A model generated the notes under the pieces. That model was not told the DNA's origin, searched no databases, and saw only the letters and a program-made list of their open reading frames with translations. Shown here piece by piece: positions 27,624-35,833 of a DNA stretch of 64,000 nt (positions are counted from its first letter, which is position 1; the number at the start of each line of letters is the position of its first letter). The position numbers were made by a program, and so were the translations under genes. This stretch comes from Novosphingobium lindaniclasticum LE124 (lineage in GTDB: Bacteria > Pseudomonadota > Alphaproteobacteria > Sphingomonadales > Sphingomonadaceae): assembly GCF_000445125.1 (NCBI RefSeq), contig NZ_ATHL01000076.1:186001-250000 (forward strand). Reading direction: 5' to 3'.

Positions 27624-28274
27624 GTGTCCCTTGCCCAGCTTCGGTCCCTGTCATGCAGCGTTCTGAGCGGCCCGACCATCGGGTTTCGGACGATCGCGAG
27701 CATTCTGGCACTGCTCGCGTTCGCGCTTCCACCCGCCTTGGCGCAGGATGCGGGCACGTCCTCCGCGCGCTATACCGTGAATGCGGGCGACGAACTCGAT
27801 GTCTTCGTCTGGGGCGAGGAGCGGATGCAGCGTCAGGTGCTCGTTCAGCCAGACGGGACTTTCGCCTTCCCGCTCGCAGGTACGATAAAGGCCAGCGGCC
27901 GCAACGTCTCCGACATCGCCATGGAACTGCGGGAGCGGATCTCCCTGAACTACCGGGCGGCACCGCCCGATGTCACCGTATCCTTGCGCGGGGCGACCGG
28001 CATGAGGTTCTATGTGGTCGGCAAAGTTCGCACGCCGGGCAGCTTCACCAGCGGCACGGCGCCCAACGTGCTCCAGGCGCTCAGCATGGCGGGCGGCACG
28101 GCGGAATTTGCCGATGTGCGCCATGCCGTGATCCTGCGTCAGACGCAGCAAGGACAGATCGTCGAGCCGGTCCAGCTTCAGAAGCTGCTCAAGGGCGGTC
28201 GCAGCCTGGATCCCGGCACTCTCGCCAAGCCGCTGCCGACGCTGTCGAGCGGCGATGTTCTCGTCGTTCCGTGA
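27624..28274 (+). CDS. Polysaccharide export outer-membrane protein (Wza-like)
   Basis: A 216-residue export protein. The start is GTG 27624, chosen because AGGGAGGT lies at 27613-27620 and a signal peptide (TIASILALLAFALPPALAQ) begins soon after; the earlier in-frame ATG would add 72 unrelated residues. The mature part has the Poly_export domain (YTVNAGDELDVFVWGEE, VQPDGTFAFPLAG, then a stretch to the Arg-rich helix) and a SLBB region (FYVVGKVRTPGSF, NVLQALSMAGGT). No lipobox Cys is visible, unlike E. coli Wza. It forms part of the outer-membrane exit channel and is coupled to the next gene by a GTGA overlap. Confidence 0.9.
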   Translation: MSLAQLRSLSCSVLSGPTIGFRTIASILALLAFALPPALAQDAGTSSARYTVNAGDELDVFVWGEERMQRQVLVQPDGTFAFPLAGTIKASGRNVSDIAMELRERISLNYRAAPPDVTVSLRGATGMRFYVVGKVRTPGSFTSGTAPNVLQALSMAGGTAEFADVRHAVILRQTQQGQIVEPVQLQKLLKGGRSLDPGTLAKPLPTLSSGDVLVVP

Positions 28275-29449
28275 CGGCACCGCGACATGGCACCCTGCCC
28301 GCACTTGCGCTTCACGGCCCTGCCTTCGCGGCCATCGCCGCCTTGCTGCCTGCAGTGGCTACCGCGCAGAGCCAGCCCCGCATCGAGGTTGACATGAGCC
28401 TGTTCGCCGCCCGCAATCCCTTCCTCCTGCCGGAGGACGACACCGTCACACCGGGAGGACAGCTCGCGGTGAAAGCGGGCGCCGAATGGCCGCTGGACTT
28501 CCGCACGAAGCTCGAAACCGAAGGCGCTGTCGCCTACCGCCAGTACGCGCGGCGATACGGCCACTTCCTCACCGGCCGCGCCGACGTGGCGCTGGTCCAT
28601 CGCCGCAATGAGTATCTCTCGCTGCGCAGTGCAGCCTCCTTCGAGCGGGTGCTGCCGATCGAAGCTCTGGCTTCGAGCGTCGACAGCGCGATCGATCCGG
28701 TCAGCATTCAGGTCCGCCATGACCTTTCCCAAGCGGCAACCGTGCACACCAGCGCCCGCACCGCATTTACCGGCCAGCTTGGCTGGAGCCGCATCGACCC
28801 ACGCGGTTCCACGCTGCTCGCTCCCACCAGCGCCGTCTCCGCCGAACTCGCAGCGGAAACCCGGATCGATTCCGCGACCACGCTCGGCGCTGTAGCCCAG
28901 GTTACGAGGAGCCGCTCCGCCACCGGCGGCGACCCGCACGCGTGGTCGATCCTGGGCAAGGCGGCCCGGCGCTTGCCGCGCGCCTGGAATGCGGCTGTAG
29001 AACTGGGTGCCACGCGGGTATCGCGGCGAGGGACAGGCAGCCGGCGGGAGACCGGCCCGGTCCAGTTCTCGGGCCGTGCGAGCCTGTGCCAGGAGCCCGG
29101 ACGCGTGAGGTTCTGCGCCTCAGCCGCCGTGGCTTCGGTCGTCGGCAGCTTCGGGGGCATCCAGCGCGAAACGTCCGCCGCGATGAGCTTCGACTGGCGC
29201 AGCAGCGCGCGCGGAACGCTTGTCGCGCGCGGTTCCTACGTGCGCGTTCCCCGAAGCACCGGCCTGCAGGGCTTCGAAGTGCCGGGGCTCGAACTTCTCA
29301 ATCTCATCGCTCGCTACGAGCACCGGCTGGACGGACGTTTCGTGCTCTATGGGGGTGCCGAATATCGCCGGCGAGTCGGGATCGGCGACACGCCGCTGGA
29401 CTCCGTGACGTTGCAGACCGGCGTGCTCTATCGGATTCCCCGCCCATGA
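28271..29449 (+). CDS. Outer-membrane beta-barrel protein of the export operon
   Basis: A 392-residue protein starting at a GTG that overlaps the Wza-like stop. A signal peptide (AFAAIAALLPAVATAQ) is followed by repeated amphipathic strands (for example LDFRTKLETEGAVAYRQYARR, VAQVTRSRSATGG and LIARYEHRLDGRFVLYGGAEYRR). This matches the barrel proteins that accompany exosortase-A or GumC-type polysaccharide loci (TIGR03016/BBP2-like). Likely role: outer-membrane passage or anchoring of the polymer. Both ends are coupled to neighbours, so it is an integral member of the export operon. The exact family is uncertain. Confidence 0.72.
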   Translation: MTAPRHGTLPALALHGPAFAAIAALLPAVATAQSQPRIEVDMSLFAARNPFLLPEDDTVTPGGQLAVKAGAEWPLDFRTKLETEGAVAYRQYARRYGHFLTGRADVALVHRRNEYLSLRSAASFERVLPIEALASSVDSAIDPVSIQVRHDLSQAATVHTSARTAFTGQLGWSRIDPRGSTLLAPTSAVSAELAAETRIDSATTLGAVAQVTRSRSATGGDPHAWSILGKAARRLPRAWNAAVELGATRVSRRGTGSRRETGPVQFSGRASLCQEPGRVRFCASAAVASVVGSFGGIQRETSAAMSFDWRSSARGTLVARGSYVRVPRSTGLQGFEVPGLELLNLIARYEHRLDGRFVLYGGAEYRRRVGIGDTPLDSVTLQTGVLYRIPRP

Positions 29450-30945
29450 CCCCGTCGCCGCCTGCCACCGGACCGAGGATCGGCGTGGATCCCGACAGCA
29501 TCGGCGTCTATCCGCGCGAAATCCTGGCGATGTTCCGTAGGCGGTGGCGCTGGATGATCGCGCCGATCGTGCTGGGACTGCTGGCAGCGGGAATCGCCAT
29601 CGCCCTGCGCAAGCCGGTCTACCAGTCCGCTGCCACCCTGCTGATCGATTCCCCCCAGATACCCACCAGCCTGGTCGCCTCTCCGCTGACGGATATCGCT
29701 GACGAGCGGATCGCCAAGATCCGCCAGCAGATCGTCAGCCGTGATAGTCTGGCGGGGCTCATCAGGACCAACGACCTCTATCCCGACAAGCGCGCGCAGA
29801 TGGATTTCCCCGCCGTGCTGGAGGCGATGCGCAGCGACATCGGCGTCGCTCTCGTCGGCGCCGATCAGGCGCGGGGCGGCGGCAGCACGATCGCCTTCAC
29901 GCTTTCGTTCAAGTATCCCGACGCTCTCAAGGCGCGCGGCGTCACCGAACAGCTCACCCGCATGTTTCTGGTAGAGGACAAACGTTTTCGCACCGAGCAG
30001 GCCACGGGTACCGCCTCCTTCCTGGAGAGCCGTTCGGAGGAGCTGCGGCGGCAGCTTCGCGAACTGGAGGACAAGCGCCGCGGTGTTGAGGCGCATTACG
30101 CCGGCGCGCTGCCCAGTAGCGTCGCTCTCAGCGCGCAATCCAGCTCGGCCCTGCGCGCCGAAGTGTCGCGCACCGACGCCGAGACGCAGGGGCTCATCCA
30201 GCAGAACAGCCTGCTTGCCGCGCGCCAGCAGGAACTGCGGCAGGCTCCGCTCAGCGCAGCCGACGGACTGGCCAGGGCGGAAGACCGTCTCGCGCAGCTT
30301 CTGGCCGTCCATTCCGATGCTTTTCCCGATGTCGTTACCGCACGCGCCGAAGTGGAACGGCAGAAAGCCTTGCACACGCGGCTGCGGCCCAGCGGCACCA
30401 CGCTTATCGAAACCGAGATCGCGGCCGGACGCAGGCGCATCGAAATCCTCGCGGGACGCCGGGCGGAACTGGTGCAAACGATGGCCGACCTCGACCAGCG
30501 AGCAGCACAGGCACCCCAGGCCGCTTACGAACTCAACATGATCGAGCGCGAGTACGACAACATCAAGCGCCAGTACGATTCCTTGCGTGAAAAGCAGCTT
30601 GAGGCGCAAGTCGCCGCCAACCTTCAGTCGGAGGACAAGGGCGAGCGCTTCACGGTGGTCGATCAGCCGAGCCTGCCGCTGCAACCTTTGGGGCTCAAGC
30701 CCCTCATGCTGCTCGCGATGGGACTTGCCGGCGGCGTGGCGGCAGGGCTATGCATGATCCTGGGCTTTGAGTTCCTGAGCGGCACCATCCATGGAGCAGA
30801 CACGCTGGCGCGGGCGATACAGGTGCCCTCGTTCGGTATCGTGCCTCTGGTAGCTGAGAAGAGCCGGCTTTCGCGCATGGCAGACGAGGCCGGTACGAAA
30901 CTCCGCGCCTGTTGGCCCGGGGCTCGGCGGGAGGCGGGCCGATGA
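29446..30945 (+). CDS. Chain-length determinant (Wzz/GumC-like) without kinase domain
   Basis: A 499-residue inner-membrane polysaccharide co-polymerase. The ATG overlaps the previous stop (ATGA). The Wzz N-terminal domain (about 20-110) has a first membrane span at about 35-57 (WMIAPIVLGLLAAGIAIAL). A long periplasmic coiled coil follows (about 180-400, many Glu/Arg/Gln heptads such as RSEELRRQLRELEDKRR), then a Pro-rich segment and a second span (LLAMGLAGGVAAGLCMILGFEFL, about 425-447). The cytoplasmic tail is short; the ATPase is encoded by the next gene. It controls polymer length and couples polymerisation to the outer-membrane channel. Confidence 0.9.
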   Translation: MTPSPPATGPRIGVDPDSIGVYPREILAMFRRRWRWMIAPIVLGLLAAGIAIALRKPVYQSAATLLIDSPQIPTSLVASPLTDIADERIAKIRQQIVSRDSLAGLIRTNDLYPDKRAQMDFPAVLEAMRSDIGVALVGADQARGGGSTIAFTLSFKYPDALKARGVTEQLTRMFLVEDKRFRTEQATGTASFLESRSEELRRQLRELEDKRRGVEAHYAGALPSSVALSAQSSSALRAEVSRTDAETQGLIQQNSLLAARQQELRQAPLSAADGLARAEDRLAQLLAVHSDAFPDVVTARAEVERQKALHTRLRPSGTTLIETEIAAGRRRIEILAGRRAELVQTMADLDQRAAQAPQAAYELNMIEREYDNIKRQYDSLREKQLEAQVAANLQSEDKGERFTVVDQPSLPLQPLGLKPLMLLAMGLAGGVAAGLCMILGFEFLSGTIHGADTLARAIQVPSFGIVPLVAEKSRLSRMADEAGTKLRACWPGARREAGR

Positions 30946-31727
30946 ACGCCGAGCCGGATATTCCCTCGCTGCGACGCCGGGCCGGTGAGCAGGTTGCGGC
31001 CCTTGTCGCGCTGGACGCATCCCATCTTGCCGCCCATCGCATCTTCGGCTTCGGGCAGATGAGCGACCAGCTCTACCCGTTCTTCATGATCCGCTCGGCT
31101 CTGCTTGCCCATGCCGAGCGGACGGGGCACCGCGTCTTCGCCGTCACGTCGGTGGAGGCCGGCAACGGCAAGACCCATGTGGCGGCGAACCTTGCCGCCG
31201 TGCTCAGCCGGGTTCGCCCCACAGTCCTGGTCGAGCTGGACCTGAGACGCCCTACCCTCGGCGCCCGCCTGGGGCTTTGCGGCGAAGCCCCGGGCATCGA
31301 CGATTACTTGGGAGGCGAGGCGGCCTGGAGGGATACGGCGGCCCCGATCGAGGGGTTCGACCTCACCGTTCACCGCGTCCGCCGCGCCCATGCCGACGCG
31401 GAGCAGCTGCTGGCTTCACCCCGGCTCACCCACGCACTGAAGCGCTTGGCCGGTGACGACCCTGCGGCACTCTGCATCATCGACACGCCACCGGCCCTGA
31501 TCGGCGACGATCTCGTTCATATCGCCCCTGCCGCCGACGGCGTGCTGCTGGTCGCGCAGGAGGGCCGCAGCCGCAAGAGCGGCGTGCTGGAAGTATCCGG
31601 CGCTCTGGGGTCGACGCCGATCGTCGGCTCCATTCTCAACATGTCGCTCTCGCAGCCCGCCCCCCGCAGCGGCTACGGCTACTCGGAGCGCTATTACCGG
31701 CGCCGCAAAGACGCGCCTTCGATCTGA
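30942..31727 (+). CDS. BY-kinase-like tyrosine autokinase (CpsD/Wzc C-terminal type)
   Basis: A 261-residue cytoplasmic P-loop protein, coupled to the Wzz-like gene by ATGA. The Walker A region is TSVEAGNGKT (69-78), Walker A' is VELDLRRPTLG (97-107), and Walker B lies in CIIDTPPAL. The C terminus carries a Tyr cluster (YGYSERYY), the usual autophosphorylation site of bacterial tyrosine kinases. Cycling of its phosphorylation would regulate polymer assembly through the membrane partner. The P-loop has Ala-Gly-Asn where family members usually have Pro-Gly-Glu, which may affect activity but keeps the Gly-Lys-Thr core. Confidence 0.87.
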   Translation: MNAEPDIPSLRRRAGEQVAALVALDASHLAAHRIFGFGQMSDQLYPFFMIRSALLAHAERTGHRVFAVTSVEAGNGKTHVAANLAAVLSRVRPTVLVELDLRRPTLGARLGLCGEAPGIDDYLGGEAAWRDTAAPIEGFDLTVHRVRRAHADAEQLLASPRLTHALKRLAGDDPAALCIIDTPPALIGDDLVHIAPAADGVLLVAQEGRSRKSGVLEVSGALGSTPIVGSILNMSLSQPAPRSGYGYSERYYRRRKDAPSI

Positions 31728-31749
31728 ACCTGCCCTTGGGAGAGCTGCC

Positions 31750-32706
31750 ATGATCGGTCTGAAGGAGAGCCGGTGGCTGCGCGATCTGCTTGCCCGCACG
31801 ACCCTCAAGCTGTTCAACCAGCGCCATATGCGCTCCTGGCTCGGTCGCCGTTACGACGACAGCGTCCGTCGCCATAGCTCCTCGCTGCCAAGGCTTGGCT
31901 CCGCAGACGCGGGGATCGTGAAGAACCTGAACGAACGCGGCATCCACGTCACGACGCTGGATGTCTTGGGCATTGCCGGCGCCGAGGCCGTTCTGGCGCG
32001 TTCCGCTGCGCTTGCCGAGGATTTTGCCGAGGAAGCCCGGGCGCTGGCACGCGGGGGACGCCCTTTCATCATCGTCCCTCCCGAACAGATCGCCCGCAGC
32101 GCGATGATCTTCCGTTGGGGCCTCCAAAGCCGTTTGCTGGACATAGCCGAAGCCTACCTCGGGCTGCCGGCGGCCTACGACGGGGTCGCCATCAATTATA
32201 CTGTCGCTGACGGCCAGGCGATCTCCACGCGCAAGTGGCACCGCGATTGGGAAGATCGGCGGATGCTGAAAGTCGCAGTCTATCTCCACACGGTCGATGA
32301 CGAGGGCGGGCCGTTCCAGCAGATCTCCTGCCCCGACACGCTACAGGACGATCGCGAGGGCTTCACGTATGCCCTGTCGGACGATAGCGAGCTCGAACGG
32401 CGGCTCGGGCCCGGCTACGAACGCCATGTGGTAAGCTGCGAAGGTCCGCGCGGCACCGTCGTCTTCTGCGATACGGCGCGTTACTTCCACCGCGGCAAAC
32501 CGGCGATTGCGCGCGATCGCGCGGCGCTGTTCTACAGCTACTTCGCAGACCCGCCGCGCCATCCGTTTCTCTGCGAACGCACGGGCCTGTCCCGCGCCGA
32601 CGTCGAATGGATGGTCCGCCGCCTGCCCGAGCGTCAGCGCCGCGCCGCCCTCTGGCGGCGCCGCCTGCCGCCCCTTCTGAGACTGATTCCTCCTGCCAGC
32701 CTCTAG
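31750..32706 (+). CDS. Phytanoyl-CoA-dioxygenase-like 2OG/Fe(II) oxygenase
   Basis: A 318-residue protein with the PhyH-type jelly-roll pattern. HxD is at His164/Asp166 (RKWHRDWED), the strand KVAVYLHTVDDEGGPFQ follows, the distal His is about 247 (ARYFHRGKP), and an Arg near 255-257 would bind 2-oxoglutarate. Such enzymes hydroxylate small molecules or lipids. It follows the kinase gene by 22 bp and converges with the next glycosyltransferase, overlapping it by 4 bp. It is the second 2OG oxygenase in the locus and may hydroxylate a sugar or acyl substituent. Substrate unknown. Confidence 0.78.
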   Translation: MIGLKESRWLRDLLARTTLKLFNQRHMRSWLGRRYDDSVRRHSSSLPRLGSADAGIVKNLNERGIHVTTLDVLGIAGAEAVLARSAALAEDFAEEARALARGGRPFIIVPPEQIARSAMIFRWGLQSRLLDIAEAYLGLPAAYDGVAINYTVADGQAISTRKWHRDWEDRRMLKVAVYLHTVDDEGGPFQQISCPDTLQDDREGFTYALSDDSELERRLGPGYERHVVSCEGPRGTVVFCDTARYFHRGKPAIARDRAALFYSYFADPPRHPFLCERTGLSRADVEWMVRRLPERQRRAALWRRRLPPLLRLIPPASL

Positions 32707-33974
32707 CCTTGAGCGGCTTCGGTCTGGGCGAGAGGCGCGAGCAGGGCTGCAAGACCCGCCGCGTTGCGATCGGGATCATGCCTCTCCAGCACGCGCAGGC
32801 GCCCCCGCTCTCCCATCGCGGCCAGGGCTGCCGGGGCAGCATCCACAGCGGCCTCCAGCGCCTGGGCCAGAGCTTCGGGCGAACCGGACGGAACCAGCCA
32901 GCCCACGTCCTCATCCACAAGTTCCGGGATGCCCGCGATGGCGGTGGCAATGACCGGGCGGCGGCTCGCCATGGCTTCCATGAGGACCACCGGCAGTCCC
33001 TCCGCGAAGCTCGCCAGCACCAGCGCGCGGGCGCTCTGTAAAGCGGCACGGACGGTCTCGGGTCCGGCCCAGCCGAGCAGACGGACGCGGTGCGTCAAAG
33101 CGCTTCTTGCGATCTGCTCCTCGATCGCGGCACGGTCCTCCCCGTCGCCGATGATGTCCAGAGTCACCGCCCGGCGCGCCGAGACTCTCGCCATGGCCTC
33201 AATTAGCAGCGGCAGCCCCTTCTGCGCGCTCAAACGGGCGACGCAGAGGAAATGCGGAGCCTGCGGTATCTCGACCTGCAAAGCGCTGTCGAAGAAGCCC
33301 GGACCAGCGGCGCAGCGCACCACATGGATGCGCGACCGATCTTCAGGGGCGGCCCAGCGCATGAGTTGGCCTCGGCCATAGCTGGAGACCCCCGCCACGA
33401 ACGCCGCTTCGGCAATCTTGCCTCGCAAGTCGAGGCCGCGCGGATCGTCGAACTCGTCGGGACCGTGCACGGTGAAGCTGTAGGTAACCGGAGCGATCCG
33501 CGCCGCGAGACGCACCACCGCAGCGGGGTTGGTGCCGAAGTGAGCATGGACGTGGCGGATGCCCAACCGTCCGAGCCGATGCGCCAGCAGAGCGGCTTCG
33601 GCGAAGTAGGCGCAGGCCTTGAAACGGCCGCCGGAGGTCCGCCATGCCAGCGCGAGAGCACCCAGCGCGGCGCCAGGGTTGGCGAGGACCGCTGAAATCA
33701 TCGCTCGCAGGGCTCCCGCCCGGTCCTCCAACAGGACGTCGGTCCGTTCGCTTTCGGCCTGATCCTCCGCATCCAGGCGTTCGCTGCAGCGACGCAGGGT
33801 GAACCGGGAGACTGCAAAGCCGCAGCGTTCCAGGGCCGCGATTTCCGTCCTGATGAAGCTGTGGCTGATCTTGGGATAGACATTGACGAAATAGGCGACT
33901 TTCGTCCGCGCGCGGGAAGTGCCTTCACGGCGCACTTCGGCCATCGGTCCCGCCCATTGCGCGATCTCTCTCAT
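32703..33974 (-). CDS. Family-4 glycosyltransferase (colanic-acid type)
   Basis: A 423-residue GT-B enzyme; the start is taken as the ATG of MREIAQWAGP because the domain begins soon after (KVAYFVNVYPKISHSFIRTEIAALER, the pattern of colanic-acid WcaL/AmsK-type enzymes) and longer forms run into unrelated sequence. HVHAHFGTNPAAV and FTVHGPDEFDDP belong to the acceptor domain. FLCVARLSAQKGLPLLIEAM, IIGDGEDR and SFAEGLPVVLMEAMASRRPVIA form the donor domain with the GT4 E-x7-E motif. It transfers a sugar in repeat-unit assembly. The start could also be the ATG ten codons later. Confidence 0.88.
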   Translation of the reverse strand: MREIAQWAGPMAEVRREGTSRARTKVAYFVNVYPKISHSFIRTEIAALERCGFAVSRFTLRRCSERLDAEDQAESERTDVLLEDRAGALRAMISAVLANPGAALGALALAWRTSGGRFKACAYFAEAALLAHRLGRLGIRHVHAHFGTNPAAVVRLAARIAPVTYSFTVHGPDEFDDPRGLDLRGKIAEAAFVAGVSSYGRGQLMRWAAPEDRSRIHVVRCAAGPGFFDSALQVEIPQAPHFLCVARLSAQKGLPLLIEAMARVSARRAVTLDIIGDGEDRAAIEEQIARSALTHRVRLLGWAGPETVRAALQSARALVLASFAEGLPVVLMEAMASRRPVIATAIAGIPELVDEDVGWLVPSGSPEALAQALEAAVDAAPAALAAMGERGRLRVLERHDPDRNAAGLAALLAPLAQTEAAQG

Positions 33975-34191
33975 GCCCCGGATTATGGCCGCGCCTTCCT
34001 CTTGGCGGCATTGCGACTTTTCCGAATGGAATTTGACCGGTGGGCCGTGGGAACCCGATCCCCCGGATGCGCGGGCGGGCCGGTCCGTGCGAACCTCGCC
34101 AGAGTTTGCGGAGACACGCCTTGCCCGGATCCTGCTGCCAGCTCCCACCGCCTGCCGCCGCTGCCACCGGTGCGACCGGATCGGTGCAGCC

Positions 34192-35283
34192 GTGAGCATC
34201 GGCTTGCCCCTGGAAGCGGCGCTTTCCCCCAGGCGCCTCGCACAACGCCGGGTCCTGTCGGCACGACCGGCCGCGGCCCTTGCCGCGCGCCTGCTGAAAC
34301 GGCCGCGCCCCGACATTGTCGCTGCCGCCGTGGAACGTTGGCAGATCGCTCCGGCATCGCGGTCGGAAGTCCGCCGTGCGAGGGCCTTGCCGGAACAGTA
34401 CGAGCGGATTGCCGGGGCCGAGTTCGCCTCCGTCGATCAGGTGGTCCGCCACTTCAGAGGCGGTTTCGAAGCCGAGCATGACGCGACCACAGCCTACCGG
34501 CTCAAGGATGCTCTGCTTCACGATGGAATCCTCTACGCCGGGGGGGGCGCCCGGCATCTGCGACGCCGCTCCAGCGCGTTCCCCATCGCTCTTGCCCCCC
34601 ATGAGGAGGCGCGCATGGCCCTGTTCGAGTCGTGGGTGGGCAACCGCTGGTTCGGCAACTGGCTCAGCGACGACTGCCTGACATACAGCCTCGTAGAGGG
34701 GTTGGGCGCTCCCTTCACCACCCGTGAACTCAAGGGCCACGTTCCGGCCTACGAACACGCGATGGACATGCGCCCTCGACGCGGCACTTCCGCCTTCTTT
34801 CGAGAACTCGTGCTGTTCGACGACGCAGCACACAACGAGAACAAGCGGTTGCGGGCAGAGGCCATGCGCAGGCGGCTGGCCGGACCCTCTGCCAGGCGGC
34901 ACCCCGGCGTGTTCCTTCTGCGCGGCCGTACCGGCGATGCCCGGATCCTGCTGAACGAACGCGCCGTTTCCGAGCATCTGGCGCAGCGCCGCGGTTTCAC
35001 GGTGCTGGATCCCAGCAACGCGACTCTGGCGGAAATCGTCGACGCCTGCGGCGGCGCCGAAGTCGTCGCCGGTGTCGAGGGCAGCCACCTCGTGCACGGG
35101 CTGGTGACCATGCCGCCGGGCGCCTGCGCCTTCGTCATCCAACCGCCGCTGCGCGCGGTATCGGCACTCAAGCTGCTCACCGACCGGCAGGGACAGGACT
35201 ACGCAATGGTGGTCGGGGAAGGAACCCAGGATGCATTTACAGCGGACATCGACGAGATCGAGCGCACCCTCGACCTCCTTTGA
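34192..35283 (+). CDS. Glycosyltransferase family 61 (DUF563) protein
   Basis: About 363 residues. The C-terminal part has the GT61 pattern: PGVFLLRGRTGDARILLNE, AVSEHLAQRRGFTVLDPSNATLAEIVDACGGA and VVAGVEGSHLVHGLVTMPPGA. This family contains xylosyl- and GlcNAc-transferases in eukaryotes, and in bacteria sits in capsule or exopolysaccharide loci. The start is uncertain: GTG 34192 is chosen to avoid overlap with the divergent GT4 gene, but the frame stays open upstream to 33919. The 3' end overlaps the next gene by 53 bp. Donor unknown. Confidence 0.75.
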   Translation: MSIGLPLEAALSPRRLAQRRVLSARPAAALAARLLKRPRPDIVAAAVERWQIAPASRSEVRRARALPEQYERIAGAEFASVDQVVRHFRGGFEAEHDATTAYRLKDALLHDGILYAGGGARHLRRRSSAFPIALAPHEEARMALFESWVGNRWFGNWLSDDCLTYSLVEGLGAPFTTRELKGHVPAYEHAMDMRPRRGTSAFFRELVLFDDAAHNENKRLRAEAMRRRLAGPSARRHPGVFLLRGRTGDARILLNERAVSEHLAQRRGFTVLDPSNATLAEIVDACGGAEVVAGVEGSHLVHGLVTMPPGACAFVIQPPLRAVSALKLLTDRQGQDYAMVVGEGTQDAFTADIDEIERTLDLL

Positions 35284-35833
35284 GGACAAGGCCGGCCGCC
35301 TGCGCGTTCCGAAGGTCTCCAGCGCATGGACCACCTTGCGCGGCGACTACCGGCGGCACGGCGGGACCCTGCTCGGCGGCGCCTTCCTGTCCCTGTGCCT
35401 CTATCGCTACGGCCGCTGGGGCCAAGGCCTTCGGCTACCCTTCGCGCGCTTTTTCGTTTCCAGGACTTACGGTCTCGCCAACCTCTTCCTGGCCAATCTT
35501 ACCAAGATATGGATCCCTCCCGAGACCACGCTGGGCCAAGACTTTCATATCGTCAACAACGAGGGTTCGCTGTCGATCCATCCCCATTCGGTGATCGGAG
35601 ACCGATGCGGCGTGATGCACAACGTCACCATTGGATCGAACATGCGCGAGGGCGCTCCGGTCATCGGGGACGACGTGTTCGTCGGCGTGAACTCGACCGT
35701 GCTGGGCGCGATCCGCGTCGGCGACCGAGTGCGCATCGCGGCCAATACCGCTGTCACCTCCGACGTTCCAGCGGACTCGATCGTCGTCGGTTCGCCGGCC
35801 CGGATCTATCCCCGACTGGGCCCGATGCGATGA
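35231..35833 (+). CDS. Hexapeptide-repeat acyltransferase (serine acetyltransferase-like)
   Basis: A 200-residue left-handed beta-helix acyltransferase. Hexapeptide repeats run from about 95 to 190 (for example LGQDFHIVNNEGSLSIHPHSVIG, CGVMHNVTIG, PVIGDDVFVGVNSTVLG and IRVGDRVRIAANTAV). The His in MHNVTIG matches the catalytic His of CysE-like enzymes. Related proteins O-acetylate sugars in capsule loci. It overlaps both neighbours (53 bp with GT61, 4 bp with the ligase), consistent with translational coupling. Sugar O-acetylation is more likely than cysteine synthesis, judged from context. Confidence 0.83.
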   Translation: MHLQRTSTRSSAPSTSFEDKAGRLRVPKVSSAWTTLRGDYRRHGGTLLGGAFLSLCLYRYGRWGQGLRLPFARFFVSRTYGLANLFLANLTKIWIPPETTLGQDFHIVNNEGSLSIHPHSVIGDRCGVMHNVTIGSNMREGAPVIGDDVFVGVNSTVLGAIRVGDRVRIAANTAVTSDVPADSIVVGSPARIYPRLGPMR

